A stretch of DNA of 64,000 bases from Nocardia gamkensis NBRC 108242 (GTDB lineage Bacteria > Actinomycetota > Actinomycetes > Mycobacteriales > Mycobacteriaceae), in assembly GCF_001612985.1 (NCBI RefSeq), contig NZ_BDBM01000022.1:62001-126000 (forward strand). The letters are read 5' to 3'. The notes under the pieces are model-generated. The model was not told where the DNA came from, did not search any database, and was given only the letters and a program-made list of their open reading frames with translations. Position numbers and translations under genes: made by a program. This document shows, one piece after another, positions 27,276 through 36,520 of this stretch (position 1 is the stretch's first letter; each line of letters opens with the position of its first letter).

Positions 27276-28472
27276 TCAGGCGGGGGCGCCACCGCGAAGC
27301 CAGTCGGCCCACGGGATGCTCCAATCGCCGTTGTGCCAGATGTCGAGGGGGTCGCCGCCGGTGTTACGGACCTCGACCACATCGCCGGGGATGACGAAGT
27401 CGTAGAACCACGCGGCGTCGGCAGGGGAGATGTTCAGGCAGCCGTGTGAGACGTTGGTATTGCCTTGGGCCCACATGCTCGCGGCCAATTCGTGCACGAA
27501 GATTCCGTCGTGGCTGATGCGGACCGCGTGGTTGATGCTCGTGCGGTAGCCGAGCGCGGAGCCGGTGGGCAGGCCGTAGCTGGCGGAGTCCATGATCACC
27601 GGATCGTTCTGGTCCAGCACGGTGTAGATACCCGGGCGAGTCCAGAACGACATGACTGTGCCGCCGACGACCGCGGTGCCGCCCATGCCCATCGAGGTGG
27701 GCATGGTGCGCACGAGATTTCCGTTGTCGAAGACCTCGATCTGTTTGGTCTCGTCGTCGGCGATCGCGATGTGCGCGGGCCCGATATTCACCGAAACCCG
27801 TTGATCGCGCGCGCCGTAGCGGCCATCGCCCAGCGCGCGGCCGAAGAGTTCGGCCGCGATCGTGATCCTGGTGCCCGGGGCGTGATAGTGCTCCGGCCGC
27901 CAGTGTGCGTTCTGATCGTCGAGCCAGTACCACGCGCCGGCGACGGCCGGCTCGGTGATGACCTTCAGGTGGCGTTCCACGGCGGCCCGGTCCACGGGTT
28001 CGCCGAAATGGGCGACGAGCACGAAACCTACTCCGTAGCTGTCGTTTTCGGTCAGATCGACGAGATTGGCGGAGCGCAGGGAGACGTCGATGAGCTGGCG
28101 CGGTGCCACCGTGGTGCAGGTTGCGGTCGCGGTGACGTCGCCGGTCTCACCGTGAGCGACGGCTTTCGCGGTGTAGGTGTGTCCGTAGCCGAGTGGTTCG
28201 GCGGTGGTCCAGGACCGATGATCGGGTGCCGGTACGCCCGGCAGCGATCTGCCCGTTTCATCGGTCCATTCGACCGACCGCAGCGTCCCGTCGGTGATGG
28301 TGATCGTGCCGGGACTGCGTGCTTCGACATCGTGTGCGCCGGGTGCGGGATCGAACCGGATCGTGGCGGGTACGGGAGGTGGCGCGAGTTCTCGCGTCCA
28401 CCCCCATCCGGCCAGGGCGAGGCCGCCCGCACCGGCGAAGCCGATCAGCAGCCGACGACGTGCCAATGCCAC
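27276..28472 (-). CDS. Exported L,D-transpeptidase with Ig-like domains
   Basis: The 398-residue protein (GTG start) has an N-terminal RRR and a hydrophobic segment (LLIGFAGAGGLALAGW), a signal peptide or anchor. Two immunoglobulin-like domains (~35-250) precede a YkuD catalytic domain (~255-375). That domain has IFVHELAASMW and the active-site motif NVSHGCLNIS with the nucleophilic Cys. A C-terminal tail rich in Trp (DIWHNGDWSIPWADWL) follows, as in mycobacterial LdtB-type enzymes. It makes 3-3 cross-links in peptidoglycan and can be expected to be carbapenem-sensitive. Confidence 0.93.
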   Translation of the reverse strand: MALARRRLLIGFAGAGGLALAGWGWTRELAPPPVPATIRFDPAPGAHDVEARSPGTITITDGTLRSVEWTDETGRSLPGVPAPDHRSWTTAEPLGYGHTYTAKAVAHGETGDVTATATCTTVAPRQLIDVSLRSANLVDLTENDSYGVGFVLVAHFGEPVDRAAVERHLKVITEPAVAGAWYWLDDQNAHWRPEHYHAPGTRITIAAELFGRALGDGRYGARDQRVSVNIGPAHIAIADDETKQIEVFDNGNLVRTMPTSMGMGGTAVVGGTVMSFWTRPGIYTVLDQNDPVIMDSASYGLPTGSALGYRTSINHAVRISHDGIFVHELAASMWAQGNTNVSHGCLNISPADAAWFYDFVIPGDVVEVRNTGGDPLDIWHNGDWSIPWADWLRGGAPA

Positions 28473-28916
28473 CGTCTATCTCCCTTCTCCGGGGTGCTGG
28501 GCCGACCTCTGTCCGTCAGCATGCGGCAGCTGAGCCCCACCAGGGATACCGACGCCCAGCATCTCCACCGATCCGCCGCACAACCGATACCGTTCCTCGA
28601 TCGATCCGGGTTCGCGTAAGACGCTCGACGGTGATCTGCCAGGACCTGGATCGGATGTTCGCGCCGACTCCACTCACCGGCGGCCTGCTCGGCCACCTCG
28701 GGCACCCCCATTGCGAGTCCGTTGCCCTCGGCCACGTGCTCGCAGCACCGCGCCGGCGGCACTCCACGGGCGGGCGACTCTGCCCCATCGCCGGTGACGG
28801 CAGCAGCTGGTCGGCGCCGGTGGCGAGACGGTGGCTGCTGGATCGTCGCGCCCCCGCGACGGAGAAGAACGATGGGCGAGTAGGGGCGAGCGCGAGCCGA
28901 TCGCGGGACGGAAGAG
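28473..28916. other. Intergenic region without a recognisable gene
   Basis: These 444 nt lie upstream of the L,D-transpeptidase and downstream of the AraC-type gene, with both genes on the minus strand. Long open frames exist on both strands, but they show no family resemblance, poor composition and no ribosome binding sites. I see no RNA gene or strong hairpin. It presumably holds the transpeptidase promoter. Confidence 0.45.
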
Positions 28917-29714
28917 TTACGCGTCCGCAGCCGGTTCGTCGGTGCGGCTCAGCACCGAGGGCGGCAGACCGAAAGTCCGGCGGCAGGTGCGGGTGAGGTC
29001 CGCGCCGTCGGAGAAACCCGCGGCGTGCGCGGCGGTCGTGAGGTCGTCCCCGGCCAGTGCGCGGGTCCGCGCGATGTGCAGCCGCAGCCAGACGATGTAG
29101 CGGCGCAACGGGATGCCCATCTGCTCGGTGAACAGATGGGAGAGCCGGGGCGCCGGAATGCCGAGTTGGCGAGCGACGTCCGAGCCGCGCACCGAGCCCG
29201 TGCGCACCAGAGCGGGCAGCAGTTGCAGGGCCGCCGTGATCACCGCGTGCCGCTCGCCCGCGCCGGACGCTCCGTCCTGCGGCAGCAGTTCGTCGACGAC
29301 GGCGGTGACCTGCGCGGTCAGATCGCCGCTACCGGCCGTGATGCCCAGGGTGTCGGTGCTGTCGGCCCAGCCGTTGAGATGGGCTCTGCGGTCCGCCGCC
29401 GCACCGGCCGCGGTCTCGGGATCGAGGTAGACGGCCGTGCCGTGCGCGGCGCCCACGTCGATGCGGTGGGGCGCGTCGGTCGGCACGATGACGTGGGTGC
29501 CCTGCCTGCGGACGCCGCTGCCGTCCACCACCACGATCGGAGTGCTCGCGGCGACGATCTGCACCGCGTGGTGCGCGTGCAACTCCGTCGGACCGATCGA
29601 TCCGGCGAAAGCCAAGACCCCGGGCCGCAGCAGCGCGACACCCGCCTGCGATGGTTCGTCCGCTGCGCCCACAGGCGACATCGAGAAGCCGTTGGTGACC
29701 AGAGCCTTCATCAT
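28917..29714 (-). CDS. AraC-family transcriptional regulator
   Basis: The 265-residue protein has an N-terminal cupin-like sensing domain (~25-105, ELHAHHAVQIVAAS and IVPTDAPHRID). Its C-terminal AraC DNA-binding domain (~165-255) has two helix-turn-helix units: SDVARQLGIPAPRLSHLFTEQMGIPLRRYIVW and LTTAAHAAGFSDGADLTRTCRRTFGLPPS. No transporter or enzyme gene is directly paired with it, so effector and target are unknown. The 220 nt upstream hold no other gene. Confidence 0.88.
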   Translation of the reverse strand: MMKALVTNGFSMSPVGAADEPSQAGVALLRPGVLAFAGSIGPTELHAHHAVQIVAASTPIVVVDGSGVRRQGTHVIVPTDAPHRIDVGAAHGTAVYLDPETAAGAAADRRAHLNGWADSTDTLGITAGSGDLTAQVTAVVDELLPQDGASGAGERHAVITAALQLLPALVRTGSVRGSDVARQLGIPAPRLSHLFTEQMGIPLRRYIVWLRLHIARTRALAGDDLTTAAHAAGFSDGADLTRTCRRTFGLPPSVLSRTDEPAADA

Positions 29715-29934
29715 GGGATGCTCCCGGCTGAGACACTCGCGCTGAATCCTGGGATGAGCGTATCGGTTTCGCGCGGGCGGTATTCCCGATTCCTCCGATT
29801 ACCACCTGTCGCCGGGATCGGGCTCGCGGTGCCGCCGACCCGGCCCGCCGATCACCACCCGGACGGCCTCACGACCGGATTCCGGCATCGATCATGAGTT
29901 CGCTACTCGATTGCTCGCAGCGAAAGTCCGTCGG

Positions 29935-30222
29935 TCAGTTCTCGGTCACCTCGACGCCGCGCCAGAACGCGACATAGTCCTTGATCTGCGCCGCCTTGGT
30001 CTTCGGCTCCGCGTAGTACCAGGCGGCATCGGTATTGGAGTCTCCGTCGACCACCACCGTGTAGTAGCTGGCGGTGCCCTTCCACGGGCAGTAGGTGTGC
30101 GTATCGGAGGGCTGGAAGAACTCCGGCCGGATGGAGTCCGGCGGGAAGTAGTGGTTGCCCTCGATGAGGATGGTGTCGTTGCTGGTCGCCAGGACGCGGC
30201 CGTGCCAAGTTGCCGTTGCCAT
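29935..30222 (-). CDS. DUF427-domain protein
   Basis: This small 95-residue protein is complete, with ATG at 30222. The family core is visible: TWHGRVLATSNDTILIEGNHYFP, then SDTHTYCPWKGTASYY and DAAWYYAEPKTKAAQIKDYVAFW. Conserved Cys and Trp residues sit in TYCPWKG. The fold is a compact beta barrel of unknown function that is very common in actinobacteria. It lies 66 nt downstream of a Nudix gene on the same strand. Confidence 0.88.
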   Translation of the reverse strand: MATATWHGRVLATSNDTILIEGNHYFPPDSIRPEFFQPSDTHTYCPWKGTASYYTVVVDGDSNTDAAWYYAEPKTKAAQIKDYVAFWRGVEVTEN

Positions 30223-30288
30223 CCTTCGATTCTGCCCCGATCCCGTGGGTGGTGCGGCGTCCGAACAGGCCGGGCCGAGGCCAGGCGG

Positions 30289-30840
30289 TCACATGGGACG
30301 ATCGGGCCGCAACGCGGGCCGGTGCAGCTCGACGGCCAATGCCACGAGTTCGCTCAGGTGCTCGCCGTCGGATTCGGCCCGCCGCATCGCCTCGGCGACC
30401 GGAAAAGTGCGCACCTCGAGGATCTGCTCGGCGTCGTCGGGATTGGTCGGCGCGGAATCGAGCACCACGTCGGCGGTGCACCAGAGCCACGCCTTGTGCG
30501 GATGGGGCTGCCACTCGCGATGCGGCGCGGCGCTGTTGCTCGTCGCGTGGTGGGCGCCGAACCATGCGATCGGTCCGAGCGGGCACGCTCCCGCCTCCTC
30601 GAGCAGTTCGCGGCGTACACAGGCGTCGATCGACTCGCCGCGTTCCCTGGTGCCGCCGGGAATCAGCCAGACGTCGCGATCGTCGCGGCACAGGACGATC
30701 TCGTCGCCGACGAAGCAGACCACGTGGATGTTGGTGACCAGCTCGTCGGACGGGAGCGTGGTGGAGAACCGCACATCCAGATCACCCCATGCCCAGTGAG
30801 CGGGGGTGTGCAGCAAGGGGTAGCGATCGGCGAGCGTCAC
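30289..30840 (-). CDS. Nudix hydrolase
   Basis: The 183-residue protein (GTG start) has the Nudix box GGTRERGESIDACVRRELLE followed by EAG, with its metal-binding Glu residues. The preceding VVCFVGDEIVLCRDDRDVWLIP strand is also typical. The C-terminal ~60 residues (AEQILEVRTFPVAEAMRRAE) are standard for ADP-ribose/NTP-type members. The substrate is not predictable. It is probably cotranscribed with the DUF427 gene. Confidence 0.87.
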   Translation of the reverse strand: MTLADRYPLLHTPAHWAWGDLDVRFSTTLPSDELVTNIHVVCFVGDEIVLCRDDRDVWLIPGGTRERGESIDACVRRELLEEAGACPLGPIAWFGAHHATSNSAAPHREWQPHPHKAWLWCTADVVLDSAPTNPDDAEQILEVRTFPVAEAMRRAESDGEHLSELVALAVELHRPALRPDRPM

Positions 30841-30948
30841 AGTAAGACGGTAACGGCAGCCGAGCGCCGCGTCCGGCCCTCTCGTCCGCGCCCCGGTGCG
30901 ACAAGCCCGGTGGCGCAGCCGAGTTCGGCGCCGAGCCGGTCGGCATGG

Positions 30949-32166
30949 TCAGGCCCGCGGGCGTTCGCGGCGTTCCCGGGCCAGCGTCCGGTAGCTCACG
31001 TTCCAGAACCACTCCACCGGCCCTCGCTCGAAGCGGCGTAACCACAGGTGCGCTCCGCTCGCGATGATCACCGCCACCAGCAGGTAGACACCGATGGTGA
31101 ACGGGACGCGGTCGCCGGGTGAGACGCGGGCGGCGAGTCCGAAACCCCAGCCGTAGCAGAGCATCGATGCCACCAGGTTCTGCAGGATGTAGCAGCTGAG
31201 CGCGGTGCGGCCGATCTCGGTGAGGCGCCGCCCGGCGAACCCGGCCACGGGACGCCGCAGGTACCACTCGGCGACCGCCGCCAGAATGCCGAGACCGACG
31301 AACGGGGCGCTGCCGTAACGGGTGAACAGGATGAGGTCGCCACCGCCGATGAGGCCGACGGCCGAGTCGATCGGCGCAGCCACGCCGAACCCGAGGATCA
31401 TCAGCCGCTTCCGGATCCGCCGACCTTCCGGGCCGAACACCCCGGCCCGGAACAGCCGGGCTCCGGTCAGGAACAGCGCGACCGACATCGCGAAGACGAA
31501 GACCGCCTCCACCCGGAACAACCCGGCGTGGCCGAGCCGGAACATCGCGAGATCCCAGAACGAGCCCTCCGCGTACGGATTCGGGTCCAGCGCGGGACGT
31601 GCGGCCGCATCTCGGCGCGGTGCGAACACCAGAGCCAGCGCGATGAGCGTCAACAGCGACGCGTGCACGGCCGCCGCGCCGACCAGCCAGCGCCGCTGCG
31701 CACGCTCGCCGGTGGCGAGCACGAACGCGACGACGAGGCCGGTCACCGCGTAACCCATCAGGACGTCGAACTCGGCGACGAAGACGAAATTGAGCAGACC
31801 GTCCAGCAGCAGGAGTCCCGCGCGCCAGGGGTACTTGCCCGGCCAGCGGCGCCCGGCCGTCGTCGCGGAGCGCTGCTGGATGGCCAGGCCGATGCCGAAC
31901 ATGACGGTGAGCAGCCCGAGGAACTTGCCCTGCGCCGCCTGTTGGAGCACGCGCTCGGTCCACGTCCATCCGCCGGCCTGCCCGCCCAGGTCGTGCAGGT
32001 AGCCGACCAACCCCTGCGGGTTGGTCATGATCCAGATGTTGGTGCCGAGGGTGCCCAGAATCGCGATCCCGCGTAGCACGTCCAATGCGACCAGCCGGGT
32101 GCGGGCGGGCGCCGATCGGCGCTGTTCGGTGCTCTCCGCGCGGCGGTCGGCGATCGATTCGGACAT
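30949..32166 (-). CDS. DUF418-domain membrane protein (YeiB-like)
   Basis: From ATG 32166 the protein has 405 residues with about nine or ten membrane segments. It opens with [24 protein letters not shown], the characteristic first helix shared with acyltransferase-like heparan N-acetyltransferase relatives, and ends in the DUF418 domain ([25 protein letters not shown]). Members have been suggested to be transporters or membrane acyltransferases, but none is settled. It is divergent from dop, with a 121-nt shared promoter region. Confidence 0.85.
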   Translation of the reverse strand: MSESIADRRAESTEQRRSAPARTRLVALDVLRGIAILGTLGTNIWIMTNPQGLVGYLHDLGGQAGGWTWTERVLQQAAQGKFLGLLTVMFGIGLAIQQRSATTAGRRWPGKYPWRAGLLLLDGLLNFVFVAEFDVLMGYAVTGLVVAFVLATGERAQRRWLVGAAAVHASLLTLIALALVFAPRRDAAARPALDPNPYAEGSFWDLAMFRLGHAGLFRVEAVFVFAMSVALFLTGARLFRAGVFGPEGRRIRKRLMILGFGVAAPIDSAVGLIGGGDLILFTRYGSAPFVGLGILAAVAEWYLRRPVAGFAGRRLTEIGRTALSCYILQNLVASMLCYGWGFGLAARVSPGDRVPFTIGVYLLVAVIIASGAHLWLRRFERGPVEWFWNVSYRTLARERRERPRA

Positions 32167-32287
32167 GTCCCGACTATCGCGCCGACCTGCGCCGCGACGA
32201 GTCCTCCGGAAGTACCACCTGCGGTATGACATTGGACTCCGCCGGTCGCGACCGGTTGCGCCGGGTGCGTCGCATAGGCTCGACAGC

Positions 32288-33787
32288 ATGCAGCGCATCA
32301 TCGGAATAGAGGTCGAATACGGCATCTCGACCCCGACCGAGCCGTCGGCCAACCCGATCCTCACCTCGACCCAGGCGGTCTTGGCCTACGCCGCGGCGGA
32401 GGGCGTGCCGCGCGCGAAGCGCACCCGCTGGGACTACGAGGTGGAGTCGCCGCTGCGCGACGCGCGCGGATTCGACCTGAGCCGGATGAACGGGCCCGCG
32501 CCGGTGATCGACGCCGACGAGGTGGGTGCCGCCAACATGATCCTCACCAACGGCGCCCGGCTCTACGTAGACCACGCCCACCCGGAATACTCCGCGCCCG
32601 AGGTCACCGACCCGCTGGACGCGGTGATCTGGGACAAGGCGGGCGAGCGGGTGATGGAGGCCGCCGCGCGGCACGCCTCGAGCGTGCCGGGGGCCCCGCG
32701 GCTGCAGCTGTACAAGAACAACGTCGACGGCAAGGGCGCCTCCTACGGCACCCACGAGAACTACCTGATGAGCCGGGACACCCCGTTCAACCAGATCATC
32801 GTCGGGCTCACCCCGTTCTTCGTGTCCCGGCAGGTGGTGTGTGGCTCCGGCCGGGTCGGCATCGGCCAATCCGGCGACCACGCGGGCTTCCAGCTGTCCC
32901 AGCGCTCGGACTACATCGAGGTCGAGGTCGGCCTGGAGACCACGCTCAAGCGGGGCATCATCAACACCCGCGACGAACCGCACGCCGATGCCGACAAGTA
33001 CCGCAGACTGCACGTCATCATCGGGGACGCCAACCTGGCCGAGATGTCGACCTACCTCAAGGTCGGCACCACCGCCCTGGTCCTCGACCTGATCGAGGCG
33101 GGCGAGGACCTCTCGGACCTGCAATTGGCGCGCCCGGTCACCGCGGTGCACACGATCAGTCACGACCCCACGCTGCGGGCGACCGTCGCGCTCGCCGACG
33201 GCCGCGAGCTGACCGGCCTCGCGTTGCAGCGCGTCTACCTGGACCGGGTGGTGAAATTCGTCGATCGCACCGGCAACGACGACAAGCGCGTCCAGGACAT
33301 CATCGAGAACTGGGCGATGGTGCTCGACCTGCTCGAACGCGATCCGATGGAGTGTGCCAACCTGCTCGACTGGCCCGCCAAGCTGCGCCTGCTCGAGGGC
33401 ATGCGCAGCCGGGAGGGTCTCGGCTGGGCGGCCCCCAAGCTGCACCTGATGGACCTGCAGTACTCCGACGTGCGCCTGGACAAGGGCCTCTACAACCGTC
33501 TGGTCGCCCGCGGCTCGATGAAGCGCCTGATCAACGAGCAACAGGTCCTCGACGCCATGACCAACCCGCCCACCGACACCCGCGCCTACTTCCGCGGCGA
33601 ATGCCTGCGCCGCTTCGGCGCCGACATCGCGGCGGCCAGCTGGGACTCGGTGATCTTCGACCTGGGCGGCGACTCCCTGGTCCGCATCCCCACCCTGGAA
33701 CCCCGCCGCGGCACCAAGGCCCACGTCGGCAAGCTCCTCGACGGCGTGACCACGGCCGCCGACCTGGTCGAACAGCTCACGACGTAA
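32288..33787 (+). CDS. dop: Deamidase/depupylase Dop
   Basis: Dop converts the C-terminal Gln of Pup to Glu so that PafA can use it, and also removes Pup from substrates. The 499-residue protein has the glutamine-synthetase-like fold: [12 protein letters not shown] (Mg2+-binding Glu), [38 protein letters not shown], and [22 protein letters not shown]. The ~40-residue insertion near residues 35-80 ([19 protein letters not shown]) is the Dop-loop that distinguishes it from PafA. It is separated from pup by 689 nt. Confidence 0.97.
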   Translation: MQRIIGIEVEYGISTPTEPSANPILTSTQAVLAYAAAEGVPRAKRTRWDYEVESPLRDARGFDLSRMNGPAPVIDADEVGAANMILTNGARLYVDHAHPEYSAPEVTDPLDAVIWDKAGERVMEAAARHASSVPGAPRLQLYKNNVDGKGASYGTHENYLMSRDTPFNQIIVGLTPFFVSRQVVCGSGRVGIGQSGDHAGFQLSQRSDYIEVEVGLETTLKRGIINTRDEPHADADKYRRLHVIIGDANLAEMSTYLKVGTTALVLDLIEAGEDLSDLQLARPVTAVHTISHDPTLRATVALADGRELTGLALQRVYLDRVVKFVDRTGNDDKRVQDIIENWAMVLDLLERDPMECANLLDWPAKLRLLEGMRSREGLGWAAPKLHLMDLQYSDVRLDKGLYNRLVARGSMKRLINEQQVLDAMTNPPTDTRAYFRGECLRRFGADIAAASWDSVIFDLGGDSLVRIPTLEPRRGTKAHVGKLLDGVTTAADLVEQLTT

Positions 33788-33804
33788 TCTTCGGCAGCGC
33801 GTGT

Positions 33805-33830
33805 CCCGGCCATCCCGCGGGTCGGCCGGG
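33805..33830. terminator. Hairpin after dop
   Basis: CCCGGCC (33805-33811) and GGCCGGG (33824-33830) pair over 7 bp; the 12-nt loop itself holds the palindrome CCCGCGGG. It lies 18 nt after the dop stop and also faces the end of the minus-strand coding remnant. It is a modest terminator candidate. Confidence 0.45.
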
Positions 33831-34105
33831 CTACGCGTGTTCGGCGACGCCGGGGACGCTCGGGAGATCGGCGATGCTGCCCAGTTCGTAGACCGAGGCG
33901 TCGTACTCGACCGCGGGCCCCGCGTCGGGCGGTCGCGCTACGGGGTGCCGCTCGCGAATCTTCGGCGAACGCGTTGCCCGCGCACCGGCAAAGGCTGCGA
34001 GACACGATGCTCGGCGGGCCTGTACACCGGTCGGCGTGAAGTTGTGGTCGCGGTCGTAGTCCGGCAGGTTCGGCGCCGTCGCGCTGAGATTCGATGGCCG
34101 ACCGA
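33831..34105 (-). pseudogene. Degenerate C-terminal coding remnant between dop and pup
   Basis: A minus-strand frame from just after a TGA at about 34107 to TAG at 33831-33833 is open for ~91 codons with no start codon. It has protein-like composition, reading NLPDYDRDHNFTPTGVQARR early and VEYDASVYELGSIADLPSVP late. GC-rich third positions and balanced residues suggest real former coding sequence. I do not recognise the family. Lacking a start, and truncated at its 5' end next to the palindromic repeat at 34154, it looks like the tail of a lost gene. Confidence 0.4.
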
Positions 34106-34153
34106 TTCACTCGACCGATTCACTAGTGCGCTACGCCACCACCAGCTCAGCCC

Positions 34154-34307
34154 CAGGTTTCGAGCGAAGCGAGACCGAGCATGTTCCGTTCGCGGCCCGG
34201 CTCGCGTCCGAGTGGCCACCGCGTAGGCGACGAAGGAGCAAGCGGTGGCCACTCGGACGCGAGCCACAAGGGGGCCGCGAACACGCAGCGCCGCAGGTGC
34301 TGCAAAC
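34154..34307 (+). repeat. Palindromic interspersed repeat, copy A
   Basis: The core has perfect 24-bp inverted arms (34199-34222 and 34242-34265) around a 19-nt loop. Outer arms TTCGCGGCCC / GGGCCGCGAA (34189-34198 and 34272-34281) are also present. Flanks extend the element to ~154 nt. A closely related copy lies in inverted orientation at 46292-46446, including matching loop and flanks. It occupies the dop-pup gap. No transposase is present, so a MITE- or REP-like element is possible. Confidence 0.75.
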
Positions 34308-34476
34308 AAACACCGCCCGCGAACACGCCGCGCCCGCGCGGCCGATGACAGGGCAAAATAGGCACACTGTCGGTGCTGGTAGGTAGTGTTGAGGAACGAG
34401 CACGGACAATGCTCATGATCGGGATCGTGCTCACGATGGGTCCCGGTCATGGTGAGGACAGAGGAGGTCGGCTGCC

Positions 34477-34671
34477 ATGGCACAAGAGCAGACCAAGCGC
34501 GCCGGGGGTGGCGACGAGGACGAGGGCCCGGACGGTGTGGATGCCGCCGGTCAGGAGCGCCGCGAGAAGCTGGCGGAGGAAACCGACGACCTGCTCGACG
34601 AGATCGATGACGTGCTCGAGGAGAACGCCGAGGACTTCGTCCGCGCGTACGTGCAGAAAGGTGGCCAGTGA
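34477..34671 (+). CDS. pup: Prokaryotic ubiquitin-like protein Pup
   Basis: The 64-residue, acidic, disordered protein ends in GGQ. The terminal Gln must be deamidated by Dop before PafA attaches it to substrate lysines. The middle segment [22 protein letters not shown] forms the helix that binds the Mpa coiled coil, and the N-terminal ~20 residues initiate unfolding. Its stop overlaps the prcB start by 4 nt (GTGA), so pup-prcB-prcA are translated together. Confidence 0.98.
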   Translation: MAQEQTKRAGGGDEDEGPDGVDAAGQERREKLAEETDDLLDEIDDVLEENAEDFVRAYVQKGGQ

Positions 34672-35522
34672 CAGTCGGTGACCCCTCGCGTCTCCACCTG
34701 GGGTACGCCCTCTCTTCCTTCTCCGACTATCTCCGTATGCATGCTCCGGACCTGTTGCCTGCCACCAGGTTCGGACAGGGTGCCGCCGGAATATCCGGCG
34801 GCACTTCCGCGAAGGAGATAGCCCCGCACGGCACCACCATCGTCGCGGTGAGTTACCGCGGCGGTGTGCTGATCGCCGGTGACCGGCGAGCGACGCAGGG
34901 GAACCTGCTGGCCAGCCGAGACATCGAAAAGGTCTACATCACCGACAGCTATTCCGCCGCAGGCATCGCGGGCACCGCGGGCATGGCGGTGGAGATGGTG
35001 CGGATCTTCGCGGTGGAGCTGGAGCACTACGAGAAGCTCGAGGGCGTGCCGCTGACCTTCGACGGCAAAGCCAACAAGCTGTCGAAGATGGTGCGCGAGA
35101 ATTTGCCCGCGGCCCTGCAGGGTCTGGCGGTGGTGCCGATGCTGGTCGGTTACGACCTGGGCGCCACCGACCCGGACAAGGCGGGTCGCATCGTGTCGTT
35201 CGATGTGGTGGGTGGACGCAGCGAGGAGCGTTTCGGGTACGCCGCGGTCGGTTCCGGCTCGGTGTTCGCGAAGTCCGCGCTGAAGAAGTTGTACGCCAAG
35301 GGAATCGATCAGGATCGCGCGCTGCGCATCGCCGTCGAGTCGTTGTACGACGCGGCCGACGACGATACCGCGACGGGTGGCCCGGATCTGGTGCGCGGCA
35401 TCTTCCCGACGGCGATCGTGATCGATGAGGAGGGTGCGGTCGAGGTGACCGAGTCGCGGCTCGCGGAGATCACTCGCGGAATCGTCGCCGACCGTGAGGC
35501 CGCCGAAGAAGGGACCGCCTGA
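34668..35522 (+). CDS. prcB: 20S proteasome beta subunit
   Basis: PrcB forms the two inner rings of the core particle and carries the protease active site. The 284-residue precursor (GTG start) has a 55-residue propeptide ending in APHG. Cleavage exposes the nucleophile Thr56 of [11 protein letters not shown]. Also visible are the GDRRATQGN turn (Asp/Arg near the site) and the catalytic lysine of DIEKVYITD. The C-terminal part has the standard beta-type sandwich. It overlaps pup and is followed by prcA after 2 nt. Confidence 0.98.
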   Translation: MTVGDPSRLHLGYALSSFSDYLRMHAPDLLPATRFGQGAAGISGGTSAKEIAPHGTTIVAVSYRGGVLIAGDRRATQGNLLASRDIEKVYITDSYSAAGIAGTAGMAVEMVRIFAVELEHYEKLEGVPLTFDGKANKLSKMVRENLPAALQGLAVVPMLVGYDLGATDPDKAGRIVSFDVVGGRSEERFGYAAVGSGSVFAKSALKKLYAKGIDQDRALRIAVESLYDAADDDTATGGPDLVRGIFPTAIVIDEEGAVEVTESRLAEITRGIVADREAAEEGTA

Positions 35523-35524
35523 GC

Positions 35525-36301
35525 ATGACGTTGCCGTACTACGCGTCGGCCGAGCAGATCATGCGCGACAAGACCGAACTGGCCCGCAAGGGCATCGGTC
35601 GGGGGCGCAGCGTCGTGGTGCTGACGTACGAGAAGGGTGTGCTGTTCGTCGCGGAGAATCCGTCCACGACACTGCACAAGGTGAGTGAGCTGTACGACCG
35701 CATCGGGTTCGCCGCGGTCGGCAAATACAACGAGTTCGAGAATCTGCGCAGGGGCGGCATCCTGCAGGCCGATATCCGCGGGTATCAGTACGATCGCCGC
35801 GATGTGACCGGTCGTGCGCTGGCCAACGCCTACGCGCAGGCCCTCGGATCCATCTTCACCGATCAGCTCAAGCCTTACGAGGTGGAGATCTGTGTGGCGG
35901 AGGTGGGCTATCCGGAGCAGGCGCCGCAGTCGGTGCTTTACCGGATCACCTTCGACGGATCGATCGTGGACGAGCGGGAGTACGTGGTGATGGGCGGCAC
36001 GACCGAGCCGATCGTCACCGCCTTGAAGTCGTCCTACCAGCCGGGTCTGGACCTGGCCTCCGCGGTCGGCGTCGCGGTGCGCGCGCTGCAGGCGGGCGTG
36101 CCGGAGGGCACCGAGAAGGAGAAGCGGGTCCTGGGCGTGAACACGCTCGAGGTCGCGACCCTGGAGCAGGCGCGTCCGCGCCGGGCGTTCCGGCGGGTCG
36201 CGGATGCCGCCCTGGAGCGGCTGCTCAGCCCGGCGGAGGCGACCGATGCGTCCGAGAAGGAAGCGGAGCCCTCGGCGAAGGACAACCCGCCGGCGGAGTG
36301 A
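35525..36301 (+). CDS. prcA: 20S proteasome alpha subunit
   Basis: PrcA forms the outer rings that gate the chamber and receive the GQYL tail of Mpa. The 258-residue protein starts [20 protein letters not shown], with the N-terminal gate residues, and has the alpha-type pattern [19 protein letters not shown]. The last ~25 residues ([17 protein letters not shown]-like acidic/Ala tail) are disordered, as in other actinobacterial PrcA. It is the last gene of the operon; a strong hairpin follows 22 nt later. Confidence 0.98.
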   Translation: MTLPYYASAEQIMRDKTELARKGIGRGRSVVVLTYEKGVLFVAENPSTTLHKVSELYDRIGFAAVGKYNEFENLRRGGILQADIRGYQYDRRDVTGRALANAYAQALGSIFTDQLKPYEVEICVAEVGYPEQAPQSVLYRITFDGSIVDEREYVVMGGTTEPIVTALKSSYQPGLDLASAVGVAVRALQAGVPEGTEKEKRVLGVNTLEVATLEQARPRRAFRRVADAALERLLSPAEATDASEKEAEPSAKDNPPAE

Positions 36302-36323
36302 TCGGCTCGGGCCGACGAGCTCG

Positions 36324-36357
36324 GCGGCCCGCGAACGATACCTCGTTCGCGGGCCGC
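36324..36357 (+). terminator. Perfect 14-bp hairpin after prcA
   Basis: Arms 36324-36337 and 36344-36357 pair perfectly around a 6-nt loop (ATACCT). It lies 22 nt after the prcA stop and separates the pup-prcBA transcript from pafA. Its arm shares the string GCCCGCGAAC with the palindromic repeats at 34154 and 46292. Confidence 0.8.
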
Positions 36358-36457
36358 GTCGGCATGTCCGCAGCCGGTGTCGAGGTGGGCATCCTTCGGT
36401 CGAAGCGGCGTTTCGTCCGGGCAAATTCCGACAAAGCGGGCCAAATCGTTGTGAAGA

Positions 36458-36469
36458 CGTATGCATACG
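36458..36469. promoter_or_regulatory. 12-bp palindrome in the pafA promoter region
   Basis: CGTATGCATACG is a perfect palindrome 51 nt upstream of the pafA start. It sits in a locally AT-richer stretch of the prcA-pafA gap. It may be an operator or a composite promoter element; the regulator is unknown. Confidence 0.35.
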
Positions 36470-36520
36470 GGTTGTTCGGTGCACCCCGCAAGTCCCGCAC
36501 ATGGCTGTACTGTCGATGGT

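Noticed and set aside
34147-34434. Similar short peptides readable from both palindromic repeats
   Set aside because: The shared translation comes from the DNA repeat itself. There is no start, no ribosome binding site, and the conservation is in the palindrome rather than codon pattern.
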